Notes under the pieces: generated by a model
What the model saw: only the letters and a program-made list of their open reading frames with translations
What the model was told of the DNA's origin: nothing
Databases searched by the model: none
In this document: piece by piece, positions 1 to 11,600 of the stretch
Position numbering within the stretch: the stretch's first letter is position 1
Layout: the number at the start of each line of letters is the position of its first letter
Assembly: GCF_000003815.2 (NCBI RefSeq)
Contig: NC_049994.1
Coordinates: 15,634,975 to 15,698,974 of the forward strand
Length of the DNA stretch: 64,000 bases
Direction of reading: 5' to 3'
From: Branchiostoma floridae
Lineage: Eukaryota; Chordata; Leptocardii; Amphioxiformes; Branchiostomatidae
Made by a program: the position numbers and the translations under genes

Positions 1-1033
1 ACAATCAGCACGTCCAGTCCGCCGGGTGGCGGCGGCGGTCCGGCTCGTAGTCTCAAGCATTTTCTGACGATTTCTTCATTCCAGGACCATATGTAGATTA
101 TTCTGTGGCAAAACATAGCGACCTGTCATGTTTACTCATCAAAACATACTGTATTTCAGTAGATTATACACTCCTTCATGTGTTTTCCGGTGTTTAACTG
201 TGTTTTCCTCTGTTTTCCGGTAAAAAGCCTGACCGCTGACACACAGAGTCCGTGTTTAGGAAATGGCCGGCTGTCATTTAGCGTGATATATTACAGGGCT
301 TGCCACCACCACATGTGGAGATCTGTTTCATGCACTCGATTCCTAAAGTCTACCTCCCTAAACTTGCTATAAAACGTGCCAAAAGATTGTGATTTTAGCC
401 AAAGATTAGCTAAACCGTCCCACAAAACGATAGTACATTAATGTTGGCGTTCAAAAAGGACAATACGGGATACAAAAGGGAAGGCATACACCAGGCGGTT
501 GGGCGGAGAGAATCCATTTTCCTCGCTTGACAAGCATGCCTTATAAACAAACAGTCTAACCCCTTGATAAATATGACAGGAATTAAGGACTACTGGTGTG
601 AAATATCCTTAACGACAACAATCCTGAAGCTCAAGACTTCTGGAAGAAACGCTTCCGGACAGGTGGCTACTTGAAGTTTGCCTGGGACTTCCGCGACGGA
701 TTCGAACCCAGGAAGCTTGGTTTGTCTCGCAAGACTGGGCAAGCCAGACCACAGGAAAGCCGACACGACACACAGGAAAAGTCGGCCAGGACAGAAAATA
801 AAGCCCCGATCACGAGCCAGAGAGGGAAAGAAAAGTCGGCCGTATCCAATCCATTTTCACGGCCAGAGAACAAAACGACTGAAAGGTTCCCGTCCTTTTC
901 AAACAGCCCGGCGGGGTAACGGTACAAACTACGCCGGGAAAAATTCATCCCAGCCCCGCACACACACTTAAACCTCGCGATCGGAGAGAAAATATCGTCC
1001 AAAACGGACGACTTAAACGGAAAATCGACCCAC
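1..1033 (-). other. 5' part of AGAP intron 1, GC-rich toward the promoter
   Basis: This stretch follows the splice donor of the AGAP first coding exon and continues off the left edge. From about 640 to 1033 it is CpG-rich and looks like the downstream half of a promoter-associated GC-rich block. The first 55 bases are also GC-rich (a GGCGGCGGCGG run) and may be the edge of an exon, but I cannot assign a frame. I see no convincing coding exon between 60 and 640. The open frames at 667-1203 and 671-971 have no recognisable protein similarity. Confidence 0.5.
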
Positions 1034-1196
1034 CTTCGATACACACGACGTGATCGCGGACCCGGGAAGCCAGCAGAGGATCGTCGATTTGCTCCAAGAG
1101 ATCGTAGATGGCATAAATGTTGGGGTGGACACTCTCGAATCTGGTGATCTCCTGTCGAATTGCCAGGGAATTGCTGACCTCCGCTTGATAATTCAT
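1034..1196 (-). CDS. AGAP: AGAP-type Arf GAP, first coding exon (partial gene)
   Basis: The exon encodes 54 residues plus one base. It starts [17 protein letters not shown] and continues with [17 protein letters not shown] and ends VRDHVVCIE. This closely matches the N-terminus of vertebrate AGAP1/AGAP3 (centaurin-gamma), which precedes their Ras-like GTPase domain; the full proteins add PH, Arf-GAP and ankyrin domains and act in endosomal and cytoskeletal traffic. The ATG at 1194-1196 was chosen because the similarity begins there and because A is at -3; an in-frame ATG upstream at 1281-1283 is less likely. The exon ends in phase 1 at a GTGGGT donor. In AGAP1 the next residue is Asp, which a phase-1 G permits. 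All later exons lie left of the window. Which AGAP paralogue this represents cannot be told from one exon. Confidence 0.85.
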
Positions 1197-1420
1197 CTTC
1201 CACGTACTCTCCTCCTGTGTGTCTGTCGTTATCTGCGGAAATCCTGGGCCATTTTCAGCGGGACAGCCCGAAAAATCCACCAAAACATCGCACGGTTACG
1301 GCAGACATCCGCCGTCCCAAATCTCACTTCCAGCGAATCACATGAACCGGAAGTAACCGACTTACACTTCCGGGTTGTGGAAAGTACCAAGACAAAGCGG
1401 CCACAGGGGTGAAAGTTTTT
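1197..1420 (-). promoter_or_regulatory. AGAP 5' UTR and candidate promoter with ETS-type sites
   Basis: Directly upstream of the AGAP start codon the sequence is CpG-rich and holds two near-consensus ETS/GABP motifs in opposite orientations: ACCGGAAGT at 1346-1354 and ACTTCCGGGT at 1366-1375. Such paired motifs are typical of TATA-less animal promoters. Beyond about 1420 the sequence becomes AT-rich. The transcription start is not defined by the sequence; I infer it lies between about 1250 and 1400. Confidence 0.5.
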
Positions 1421-4400
1421 TTGCCTAATTACATAGCGGGTACTAATTAAGAGACAATTGCAATTACTACAGTAATACAATTGATTTTAAAACCCGAAAT
1501 ACGTTAATATAAGACGGCTTTTAATTCGGTTCATAGAAATTCAATTATTTTTTTTTACAAATGTTCGTGCATCCATGTAATGTTATATTGTAACGTTATT
1601 TGACGAGTAAACATTGTCTTTTCAAGGAAACGTAAATTCGAAAAGTTGGGAGAAAACTAAAAAACAAGCAACAATATGACGAATGATTTGATATTTCTAC
1701 GATTTAATCGGGACATATGCGTCCTGGAGTGCCAATGCTACTAGAAACCTTTCAATTCAGCAACGCACACTCAGCAGTTCTCGATACATATTTGTCTTTT
1801 TATTTTATTTTTGGTACAGTACTAGTAACTAATTTCATGAAGACGAGAAACAACATTTTGCAAGCTTATGGTCTAAAACGAAAAACTCACTCGTCGGGAA
1901 CGTTGCAATTAGTGATGAAAGTTTTGTACAATTATAGACAGTATTAGCAAACTCAGAGAGATGAACAAGAACACAATTTTCAAATTTTCATAACTTTAGA
2001 GTCCATTCCATGTCACCATGCGGGTTTTTAGGTGATATTTGTTATTAGTCTGAATTATTTTGAATACAAGAATATCTGAGCCACAATAATTAAATTCTTT
2101 TTAAAAAATGAGTAAGAAAATACTCATCTTTTTGAATTCCTTTGAATATCTTAGAAATATTTTGAAAGTAACTGTACAAAGATATCTTTATTTAGAAGAA
2201 TTGTGAAACTTCTGCGTGAATATTTCACATTTACAAATATTTGTAAACTTTGCCAAATGGTGAAATTAGTTTATTGCCCCCATAAAAGTAAGCCCTATTG
2301 TTGCATCTGTATATTTTTAGATTTCACTGCTGGGCACTGGTGGATCCTTTGTAGTGGGCCATTGTTGCATGGCACCCAACCATACTTTGCAAGGATGTGT
2401 GAATTGCTATCTTCCCAGCCCACTGAATCATTTACAAAAAATGGTAGAAAATGGTAAATAATGGTAGAATGCTGTTATCATTATTTAGAAACCATTAGAA
2501 GTATCCAATTCCACACCATGAATATTTCCAAAGTTTTACAGAACCAGGGAAATATTTATAAAGTTCAAATAGTTTTAAAAATATTTCTGAATTATCAAAT
2601 GTCCTAGACATATAATTACAAAACGTAAAAATCAATTCTAAACAATAGCAACAAACATCCACTCGGTGTCTTGGAATGGACTCTACCTTCTCTTTTGAAG
2701 CTTGAAAAGGGAACTCCGCTTCGTTGACTTTTTCGCATCTGTACTTCAAAATGAGATATTGATACTTTGTGTACAGTGCTTCTGATTCAGCTCGGCAGGT
2801 GGTTCGACTTTTTAAGTAGATTTTCAAGGTCGTACAGCAAAAAATCTACTAATCGAAACAAAAGTCAAGCTTGTACGAACTCGAAGCTTGGAAATAGAAC
2901 CTAAATCGATCTTCTTTGAAAACGCTGACGTTCCATTTTCTTTTAAAACCACCTGCTTCAAGTTTCAAAGCACTGAAGCATTCCGAGGATGACGGTCTGT
3001 CTGCTTTTACCTTCTGTGCTAAAAGGGTGGATTCCAGTCTCCGGTAGTTTCAAATCCTTGCACTGCAACGTCTTTTTATGTGCGTTTTAGTGACGTCTTG
3101 TTTCAAGGCTCACCCCTAACTGCTTTTCTAGACAAAAAGGCGCCACTGCGGATCGGTAAATGCTTTGAGCGGCCGCGAGTTGAATGCTATAGGTCCCCGG
3201 AGAGTTTCTGACGGATTCCTTTTCCGATATTCTTTGTTGTCGGTGTTATTTTTATTCGGGTGACTTATAGCAACATACATGTGCTGATATCATCTATATC
3301 ATAGCGTTGTTTATCATCTGTCTGCTACTGTTATTCCCCGCACCAGATCTAGACTAACAACTTTGAATGAATGAATGAATAAATGGTTTATCGACTTGTG
3401 AAATTTTGCAGCCCTTTCTAGGCTGAAATACATTCCACTCACATCATTTTAAAACTCAAAGTGCAATTTCGCTCAAAACGTCACATATCTATAGTACACG
3501 AATCAAAACTTCAAGATGGCAGTTTAAAAATATCAAAATAGTACAGCAATTTCTACATGTCATGTTTCGTCGTTTAGCTTTCTTAAGTTAACAATTATTA
3601 TAACGGCCTGTTTTTCTAATGGGTGGTTCGGCAGAATGCTAGGGTCATTTTCTCAGAGTTTCTTGGATTAAAAAAAATAGTCAAATTTAGAGAAATATGG
3701 AAAATAATATGCCAAGGGATTTAAGCCATCATTTGCCAGCACAGGGAAATATTACCTTTGCCGAGGATTGACTCTCCTGGCCAAGTTGATATTCACCCAA
3801 TCGTTATGCCGACTTCTACTATCCATACGGCACAATTCAACGCCTTAGATCGTCCGAGCGTCGACCGTATTTTTCAATGAAAATCTGCCCCGTCACAAAT
3901 AGGACTGGCCTCGTGTTTCATCCCAGAAAGTTGAAGTAGTTGTCTTTTTTAGTTGCCTTTTTGCTGCACAACTCACATCACACGAGGTTTAAAGCCAAAC
4001 GAACGAGCTGCTAAAAATCGCCCGAAGCCCTAGTAATCGTCAGAACGTCGGCCGTACTTTGACCGAAAATAAAGTACGTTTGGAGCTCGCCGACAGGTCG
4101 ACCGAGCTCAGTTCTTGATTTGCAATTAATTGTGACGGGGGCCTTACAGGGGAGGCCCGGTGGAGGCTACTGTATTGTTGAGAGAATCCCTTATTGTCAG
4201 TCGTCATTCTGATTGAATGGTATCATGTGTGCCGCTTTGATATGGCTAAGGTCGTCATCAATAGACGCTAATCTCTGGATAGATGTTTGGAAGATTGTAT
4301 CATGTTGTTAAACTTATTAATGCCAAATCATGTGCATAATGTAGCATTGTAGCTTGCATTAACTAGGGATGACCAGTTACAACGCATACAAAACTATTAT

Positions 4401-5789
4401 TCCCATACTGTACATTTATGTCAAATTTAGAGTAATATGACTTTAGACCGAGTCATTCTAATAATTTTACTGTAGAGTTAACCGTTACTTCGAATAGTTA
4501 AATCAATATATATCATTACGAAATGATCTTCCTACGGAGCTACCATGTATAGAAATGTCTTCATGATAAAGGACACATCGTTTGGCGGATACTACCTATT
4601 TGAAGGAGCTTTTCAAGTGCCTTGCCGACACCAACTAAGCCAATATTCAAAAGCGACCTCTAGTGGACTGAAGCAATATAACATATACCAAAAACAGTGT
4701 TATGCATGTAACTGTCAACAGAAATTTCATCAGCATTTGTCATCAGAAATATGATTCCAGTTCTAGCTTTGAGAAAACCTGAGAAAAGCTTCACTTCTAC
4801 AAGAGAAGAGCAATGATGATGATGTTTTTGTGATCACATTCATGAAACACAATGCCAACTCGTTACCTTAAATCCACCAAAGGATGCAGTTGGTCAAGAT
4901 CTAGCTTTGACCCCTGCCCCCACCAGGCCCCCACATAAGCTTGGACTTGGTGATTAACTAGGATTACATCGACAGAATCCTTGACCTTGGATTGGCTCAA
5001 CATGCTGTGGGTCATCCCTTAATGTCAGAGGTCATCCACTTTCTCTTTGGTCAATATTCAACAACAGGTTTTCTATCCTCTGGGGTGCATTGATTACAGT
5101 GTAGTTGAGCCTGCCATACAGCTATGAATGTAGATGGGTAATTTTCAGCAGGGTATGGTTGCCATTCATTCACTTCGATGTTCTGTCATGTTTTCTTTGA
5201 GTGAGTTTTTTTTCGTTCACTTGTGATCAAATGTCCAGCTACATTGTATGTCATGTAAAATAAGCATGTTCATGAGGTATTTGTTTGCACCTCTGGTTTA
5301 CATGATCAGTAGAATAGAGAGGCCCTTTGGATGAAGTTAAACTTTTTTATATCCAATTTGATTTCTTGATTCCCATATCACTTTGATTACTTGGTTCATA
5401 GATTCCTCTGCATCTTTCGATGTTTCAAATTTGAAAAAGACTAACGCCTAAATGTTAATATTGTAGCACCAATTTTGAAGGAGGTTCTTTTTCCCTAGTT
5501 GTTTAATTTTTCCATTTAACCATTCATTAAAACTCAATTTCGCTGTTTGAAATGCTGAACAGTTTGTTATGCTGGCACTATGGCTTCTATATAATGGTTT
5601 AATATTTGAGTATTTGAAATGTCTATTTGCAATGTCTATGTCACATTTTATTTCAGCTGCCTGCTCTAATATTCCTTAAAAATCTGACAACCCCAAAAGT
5701 ATATTGGTGTAGCCTTTTGCTAGTCTATAATTGTGTTAATTAATACAAAAAGAGCAAATCATTTCATACAAGAAACAGTCAATGTGTAC
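1421..5789. other. Intergenic region between CLASP and AGAP
   Basis: AT-rich sequence with only short, unsupported open frames. I found no splice-bounded coding exon, RNA gene or clear transposon apart from a LINE-like 3' tail near 3360-3386. It separates the presumed polyadenylation site of CLASP from the AGAP promoter. Confidence 0.5.
3130..3386 (+). mobile_element. Possible 3' end of an L2/CR1-like LINE
   Basis: A run of GAAT repeats ending in AATAAATGG (3365-3386) follows about 230 bases of unusually GC-balanced sequence. Short TGAA/GAAT tails of this kind are common at the 3' ends of L2/CR1-type LINEs. No coding remnant is visible, so the assignment rests on the tail only and the left limit is a guess. 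Confidence 0.3.
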
Positions 5790-8589
5790 AGTACATGTCA
5801 TAGGATTTTATTTTGTGGCAAAAAATTTACAGGGAACAAAAATGGCATCTAAAGACCAAGATAGCATTTCACAATGTTTCATTGGGACTTTCACAAACTT
5901 GCTATTCTAAAATCTCACTCATGCATATTGCAATGTACTTAATAGAATGAACCAATGAAAAAATCACATTCAATATGCATCCTTGCATCTCTAACATATG
6001 TGACTAAAATTGGCTAAATCTACGAACAAAATGTACAAGAGACACAGCTAGTCTAAAACAATACAGCCTCTTTTGAGAGAAAAAACCTTTCCGTTTTTGC
6101 TAAACTTACAAGAAAAGCTTCATATGTACAAATCCACACAATGTTGTAACATATTGATGCACATGTAGTCTTGCCACTGTATACATATACAAGTTGTTGT
6201 TTCATACATAACAACAAATATTGTAACAGCTGCTAATTATAGTAAGCTACGATAGAAATGGACCAGCAAAAACAGTTTGGTTATCAAAGTTCTTGCCATA
6301 AAATACAAATGGTATCATGATATATATGTTTGCCACACGTTTTTACATAGGTCGCCCTGCAAAAACATTTTTTCTTTCAAAAAACCCTTGCAAATAATGT
6401 TCACACAAATACATATACTGAATGTTACATGTTGTAGTAATATTATGGACAACTGCACATGTGTAAGTTGTGAGGGGAACGTGTTGCTTTACATGCACAA
6501 GGACTCCACTGCAATGTCTGATGTATATAACATTATGTGTGTGTGTATCTGTGTGTGTTATGCTCTTAGGTGTATAAAACAATGCTACATACAGATCTAG
6601 AGAAATAACAGTGAATTTCTAGTCTCCAGACACAAACATAAAGAGTACAGCTGTAATATCACTCACAGAGAATAGCAGCTTATTTTGCAGGCCAGCAAAC
6701 ATAAGAGTACAATGGTCAACAAGACGATTTCAGGAAGTATTAGTACATGTGCAAGTATTACAAAAGGACAGCGTTTTTTCAGCAAGATAACCTGTTACAG
6801 CCAAGCAATATATAATCCAGTGTATGATTCTTAGACACTTTTTAAGCAAAAAAATAATGAAAATTCTTTGTTTCTTTGAATCCTAACATACATTTTTTTT
6901 CATTCTGTAGGTCTTGTCCAGTAAATACGTAAAATGACAGATTGTTTTTGATTTCCATTTTCTGAAACTAAGATAGCAAATAAGTTGTGTGGATGGATAT
7001 GTTGTGTTGGAATTTTGACAGAACATAATGGACAAAAAGACTTTGAAAGTCAGGGTAAGGGTTGCAGATGTGTATTTGGAACATCAATGTTGGAATTTTG
7101 ACAGAACATACTGGACAGAAAGACTTTGAAACATCAATGTTGGAATTTTGACAGAACATACTGGACAAAAAGACTTTGAAAGTCAAGGTAAGGGTTGCAG
7201 ATGTGTATTTGTAACATCAATGAAAAGTCGAGATTTGAAGGATAGGAATTTATGGATATATTTTGTAGTGAAAGAGGAAAGGAAAGACAAAAATGACATG
7301 GTGTTCTTTGGGATTTAGGTGAAAAAAAAGATGGAGATTCTTAAAGTAGTACTCATTTTACATGTTGTAAGACAGATAACTGTGTTTGAGTAGCCTCAGT
7401 CTTATTGTAATTGTCATGATCTTTTGTCAACATCTGGGATATTACTACAAACACTAAACATTTCCTGATGATTTTAGTTGCTATAGAAGCAGAGAAATAA
7501 AGAAATTTGAAAAGCAATACAGTCTAAATGTTAGACAAAACAAAATATGATGCAAGACAGGATGTTGCAGGTGTTTTCAGCATCTGTGTGCTCTCAAGAT
7601 GGTTACACTAGGCCAAAGTAGCACCTTGTCAAAGACACACGACAACAGATGAACTTGTAAACTAGCAGTATACCTGATCTCAGCTTAGATGCCAGCCTCC
7701 TTATAGCTTGAGTACGCTCTCTTTGTTGCTTTCCAGCCGGGAAGTGACAGAAAGAGTGCACAGAGCTAAAAAGGCTGGGAACAGGCTATGCTGCCCTACA
7801 TTGTAGGATTACGGCTGGCTGCAAAGTTTTCAATTTAACATCCATTCAAACATCATTATTGTACTTTAAAAGTTATTCAAGTTTTTCTTCAAGTATGATT
7901 TTATACTACCATCAAAGTTAAAAGCAACATGTTTTTCAATCCCTTCATAGCTACAATGGAACCCTTACAATACAATTTGTCACTAATACTAATTTCTCTA
8001 TGTTACTATGTCTGCGTAGACGTAGAAGTTTTGTGTATTCTTGTGACTGAGGTTGTGCTGTGTGTTGTTGCATGAAAAATGTGCACTTATGTTTGAAAAG
8101 AAACCTGTTGTCTTTGGCAAGGGTAACATACACACTCCGTCAACGTTCAATTTGTACACTTGTTACAATTTTTATCAAGAATGCTCCTCCTCCCCACACA
8201 TGACGTGGAACAGTCCAAAACCTTACAGACTCGATACAAGCTTAGGGACAAACCATACTACACAGGGGGGCATTATATGGGAGGAAAGTGATGAAAATGG
8301 TTACTTAGTTTACATGCTTCACATAGCATGGTGGTACTTCAAACAGTTTGTACAGAGGTTCCTAACATTTCTAACATTGACAACTTGAGCACCCCTTTAT
8401 CATATAATGGCACAACCCAGTCTTCAGTTCTCAAAGTTCTCTTGGAAACATCTACAGACTATACCAATGGGGGATGATGGGGGTGGGAGGGTCTGTCAAA
8501 CAATGACTGAAGTAATGCACAGTCTGTCGCCATGGAGGGACCCGCCTTGTGCAGGGTTGTCATGGTAACGTGATGATTGACAGTCACTG
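5790..8589 (-). other. CLASP: Putative CLASP 3' UTR
   Basis: The region lies downstream of the CLASP stop codon. The first AATAAA I see on the minus strand after the stop corresponds to TTTATT at 5807-5812, so a cleavage site near 5785-5795 is plausible. This would make a 2.8-kb 3' UTR, long but not unusual for CLASP genes. It includes a threefold tandem repeat at 7005-7220. A shorter UTR using a variant signal cannot be excluded. Confidence 0.35.
7005..7220. repeat. Imperfect tandem repeat, three copies
   Basis: The segment TTGGAATTTTGACAGAACAT followed by (A/C)TGGACA-AAGACTTTGAAA occurs three times (about 7008, 7090 and 7139). The first and third copies also share a following AAGGGTTGCAGATGTGTATTTG block. 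It lies in the presumed CLASP 3' UTR. Confidence 0.8.
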
Positions 8590-8652
8590 CTATGAAGCCG
8601 CGCTGGCGGATCCGCCCTCTGCTCTCTTGATGTACAGGTTCAGCAGCTTCAT
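8590..8652 (-). CDS. CLASP: CLASP last exon
   Basis: An AG acceptor (8653-8654) is followed by MKLLNLYIKRAEGGSASAAS and a TAG stop (8590-8592). MKLLNLYIKRA is identical to the C-terminus of vertebrate CLASPs, and the short Ser/Gly/Ala tail is also typical. The exon before it should encode roughly 62 residues, but a 100-N gap begins 27 bases upstream. Confidence 0.93.
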   Translation of the reverse strand: MKLLNLYIKRAEGGSASAAS

Positions 8653-11600
8653 CTGGAATCAACAACAACTCAGGTTCAGNNNNNNNNNNNNNNNNNNNNN
8701 NNNNNNNNNNNNNNNNNNNNNNNNNNNNNNNNNNNNNNNNNNNNNNNNNNNNNNNNNNNNNNNNNNNNNNNNNNNNNNNCCTACAGGAGATCATAAGATG
8801 TTGTTATGTTTACATTTATGGAAGATAAATTGCTTTTGCTCTGTTTCTCCTTCTGCCTGAAGTTCTGGGACATCCCAAAACTACATGGAGACGTACTGTG
8901 GCTAAAGACCTAGAGGCCATTGGGATCCCCTGGGATGCTGCTCAGCCGCTAGCACAGACCAGACCCCAGTGGAGGAAACTAATCACAGCCTTATGTCCCA
9001 CATGGGATGAAGAGGATAAGTAAAGTAAGTAAGTAAGTAACTGATGTCTGAGCCTCACAATAGCTATCCAATTGTTTGAGGAACTTTTGTATTGAACATC
9101 TAACCTTTGTCAGCATCTTGATAGCCGCGAGGTTGATGGGATACTCTGCCGTCTGCACGATGGGACACAGGACACGGACACACTGCTCCGCCTGCAGGGA
9201 GTTGGCAGCTGTACTGCAGGTCTCCTCTGCAGCACGGACAACCTGCATCGAAACTTCAAACATTTAGTCTTGCTGCAATTGACTCTCCTACTTGCTTTCA
9301 TGCTGAATAAAACATTTGGCCATTGCGTCTAGCATTAATTTGGGAATCAGTTCATTTGTGTATCAAATTATTTTTCAGACGCAGTATAACATCTGAATGC
9401 TTGTTTAAACCATCTTATACAATGTCTTCAATACTCTTTGCATTGTGTAAACAGATATGATGCAAACATTTGGCAGCAGAAAACATAGTTTTCTAAGAGA
9501 TCCATAATAATCAATCTTTAGTTCAAATGACTTGTCATTTTTGTCAAAATGTAAAAACTATCCGCAAACTTGCCTCTTTCTGTACATCCTTGTGAGCTTC
9601 CAGAATCTTCATGATGGTCAGCTCAGCGTAGCTCTTAAATCTGGCCGGCTGGTTCCTCAGGATCTCGCGTAAAATTACAGGATTTACTGTAAATGCATTT
9701 AAGTTTGCGGGGATTTAATTTCGCGGTAACACCATCTACTGCAGTCTAATACCTTAATAGAAAAATGTTCGCGGTGGATTTAATTTTCGTGGTAAAGTGG
9801 TCGCCGACTCGCCGCGAAAACCGCGAACATAAATCCACCGCGAAAATTTCTGCATTTACAGTATATGTATTGACCAATACAAGATACAAATGTATACTGC
9901 ATGGAGCTATCCGTCTCTTTACTCAAGGAAGGAAATATTGTAAATGTATGTAAGGAATTAACAGTATGTGTTGCGCTTTTGTACAGTTTGTAGTGTGCCA
10001 TTTTGGAAACATTCAAATAAGTTTCTAAAAACTAAAAAAAAAGGATAAAGAGATGAAGGTAAACAAGCTGCTCTTCAACTTTGGGTGGGGGTAGAAGAGG
10101 ATTTATGTGTATTTTTCATATACAAGATATGCTGCAGGGAACTATCTATATTTATGTTTTCCTGGAGGAGAAAACATATTGTTTTGCTGGTACATTCGCT
10201 TTTTTTCTTCCTCCAAGCAGAAAAGGTTTTGAATAAAATAAAATAAAAGCCAATCCACTATAAGTCTGCAAAGAAGGCTAAGGAATGACTGGAAAAAAGA
10301 AAAAGAAAAGCCAAGCTGGCTAAAACTCTATTTTGTTTAGCTTTACCAACTGAAAAGTTGGCACCTAAAATCTATAGTTGCCTTAACTATTAGAGTTCGA
10401 AGGTACAAATGTATATGAATGATTGATAGTTCAGATGTGTGATGTCATTGAGACGTGTGATGTCATAGAAACGCGTGCCCGTGTGATGATGTCATTGATA
10501 CGTGTGCCAGTGTGATGTCATAGATACGTGTGCACGTGTGACACCAGAAAAGCCTCTCCCGACAACCCCACCATGTACCAGCGCTCACCTCAGTCGATGC
10601 GCCACAAACTTCGATTTGTCTTGTCTAAACAACAACAAAGTAAAACGTGCAAGAATAAGCAATTATATGGTGCATATTAAAAAAAAAGCAGAAAGCTCTT
10701 CTAAACTACTGCTGAGTTTGCTCTGTGAACAACTGGTGCAATCTATAAAAAGGTTGTGTATGTAAATTGAAAAAAATATGAGCAAAACATATGGGCATAA
10801 AAGACCTTTTAATTTTGGGCAAAATACCAAATACGAACCTCAAAATCGCATCTCTTTTACCAAGGACAAGTATCTCGACCTATACTTTTTTCCAAGACTG
10901 AAATTTCAGCAATATTTATGTACAGATATCAGACTTCTGTCAAAAAGTTTGCAAAAACTTTTACATGAGTTAATGAGTTAGAGTGTGGTGTGAATGAAGG
11001 AAATATGCTGCATGTTACTTTGCAATTCGAATTCCTACCTTTCATCGTGATTGGATAATTCCCTCAGGAGTTCTGCTATCATCTCTGATTGGTCAAGGGG
11101 AACAGCTGAAAGAACAGGAGCATCTTGGGTGAAAAAAGACAAACTTACAGAAACCTATGAAAGAACTCAAGCATCTTACACAATATACAAGATGCGTTGA
11201 TGAAAGTTAGACATCGAAGTATTAAGATAGCAGTTGGATATGATTTTGTGAAGGGTCAGATGTTCAGACAACCATCCAGTGTCTTTCGTCAGTGACAGTT
11301 GCTTGAGTAACTGCTTTTTGGCATATAATATACAAGATGTGTAACTTTAGAATCAAGTCAAATCCAGTGAAGTTTTAACTGCTGAATATTTATTGCTCAT
11401 CACTTTTCATGACACATGTAAATGTAAATAGCAACTTTTCAACAATCTGTATATTACTAGGTCTTTCAATAATGTATCTTTCAATTTGAAGTATCTATTT
11501 GTACAAGAAACTTACATCCACAAAAATCTTCATCAAATGTGGCCTCTGCTAGAGCTGCTCTATTGTAGGCATTCACATTGTTCTGAAATAAAAGACAGCC

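Noticed and set aside
667-1203. 178-codon open frame on the minus strand overlapping the AGAP exon
   Set aside because: It is in a different frame from the conserved MNYQ... protein, runs through the splice donor, and is a by-product of GC-rich sequence.
8459-8860. Open frames crossing the N gap
   Set aside because: They contain unknown residues and arise from translating through N. Only the MKLLNLYIKRA exon is supported.
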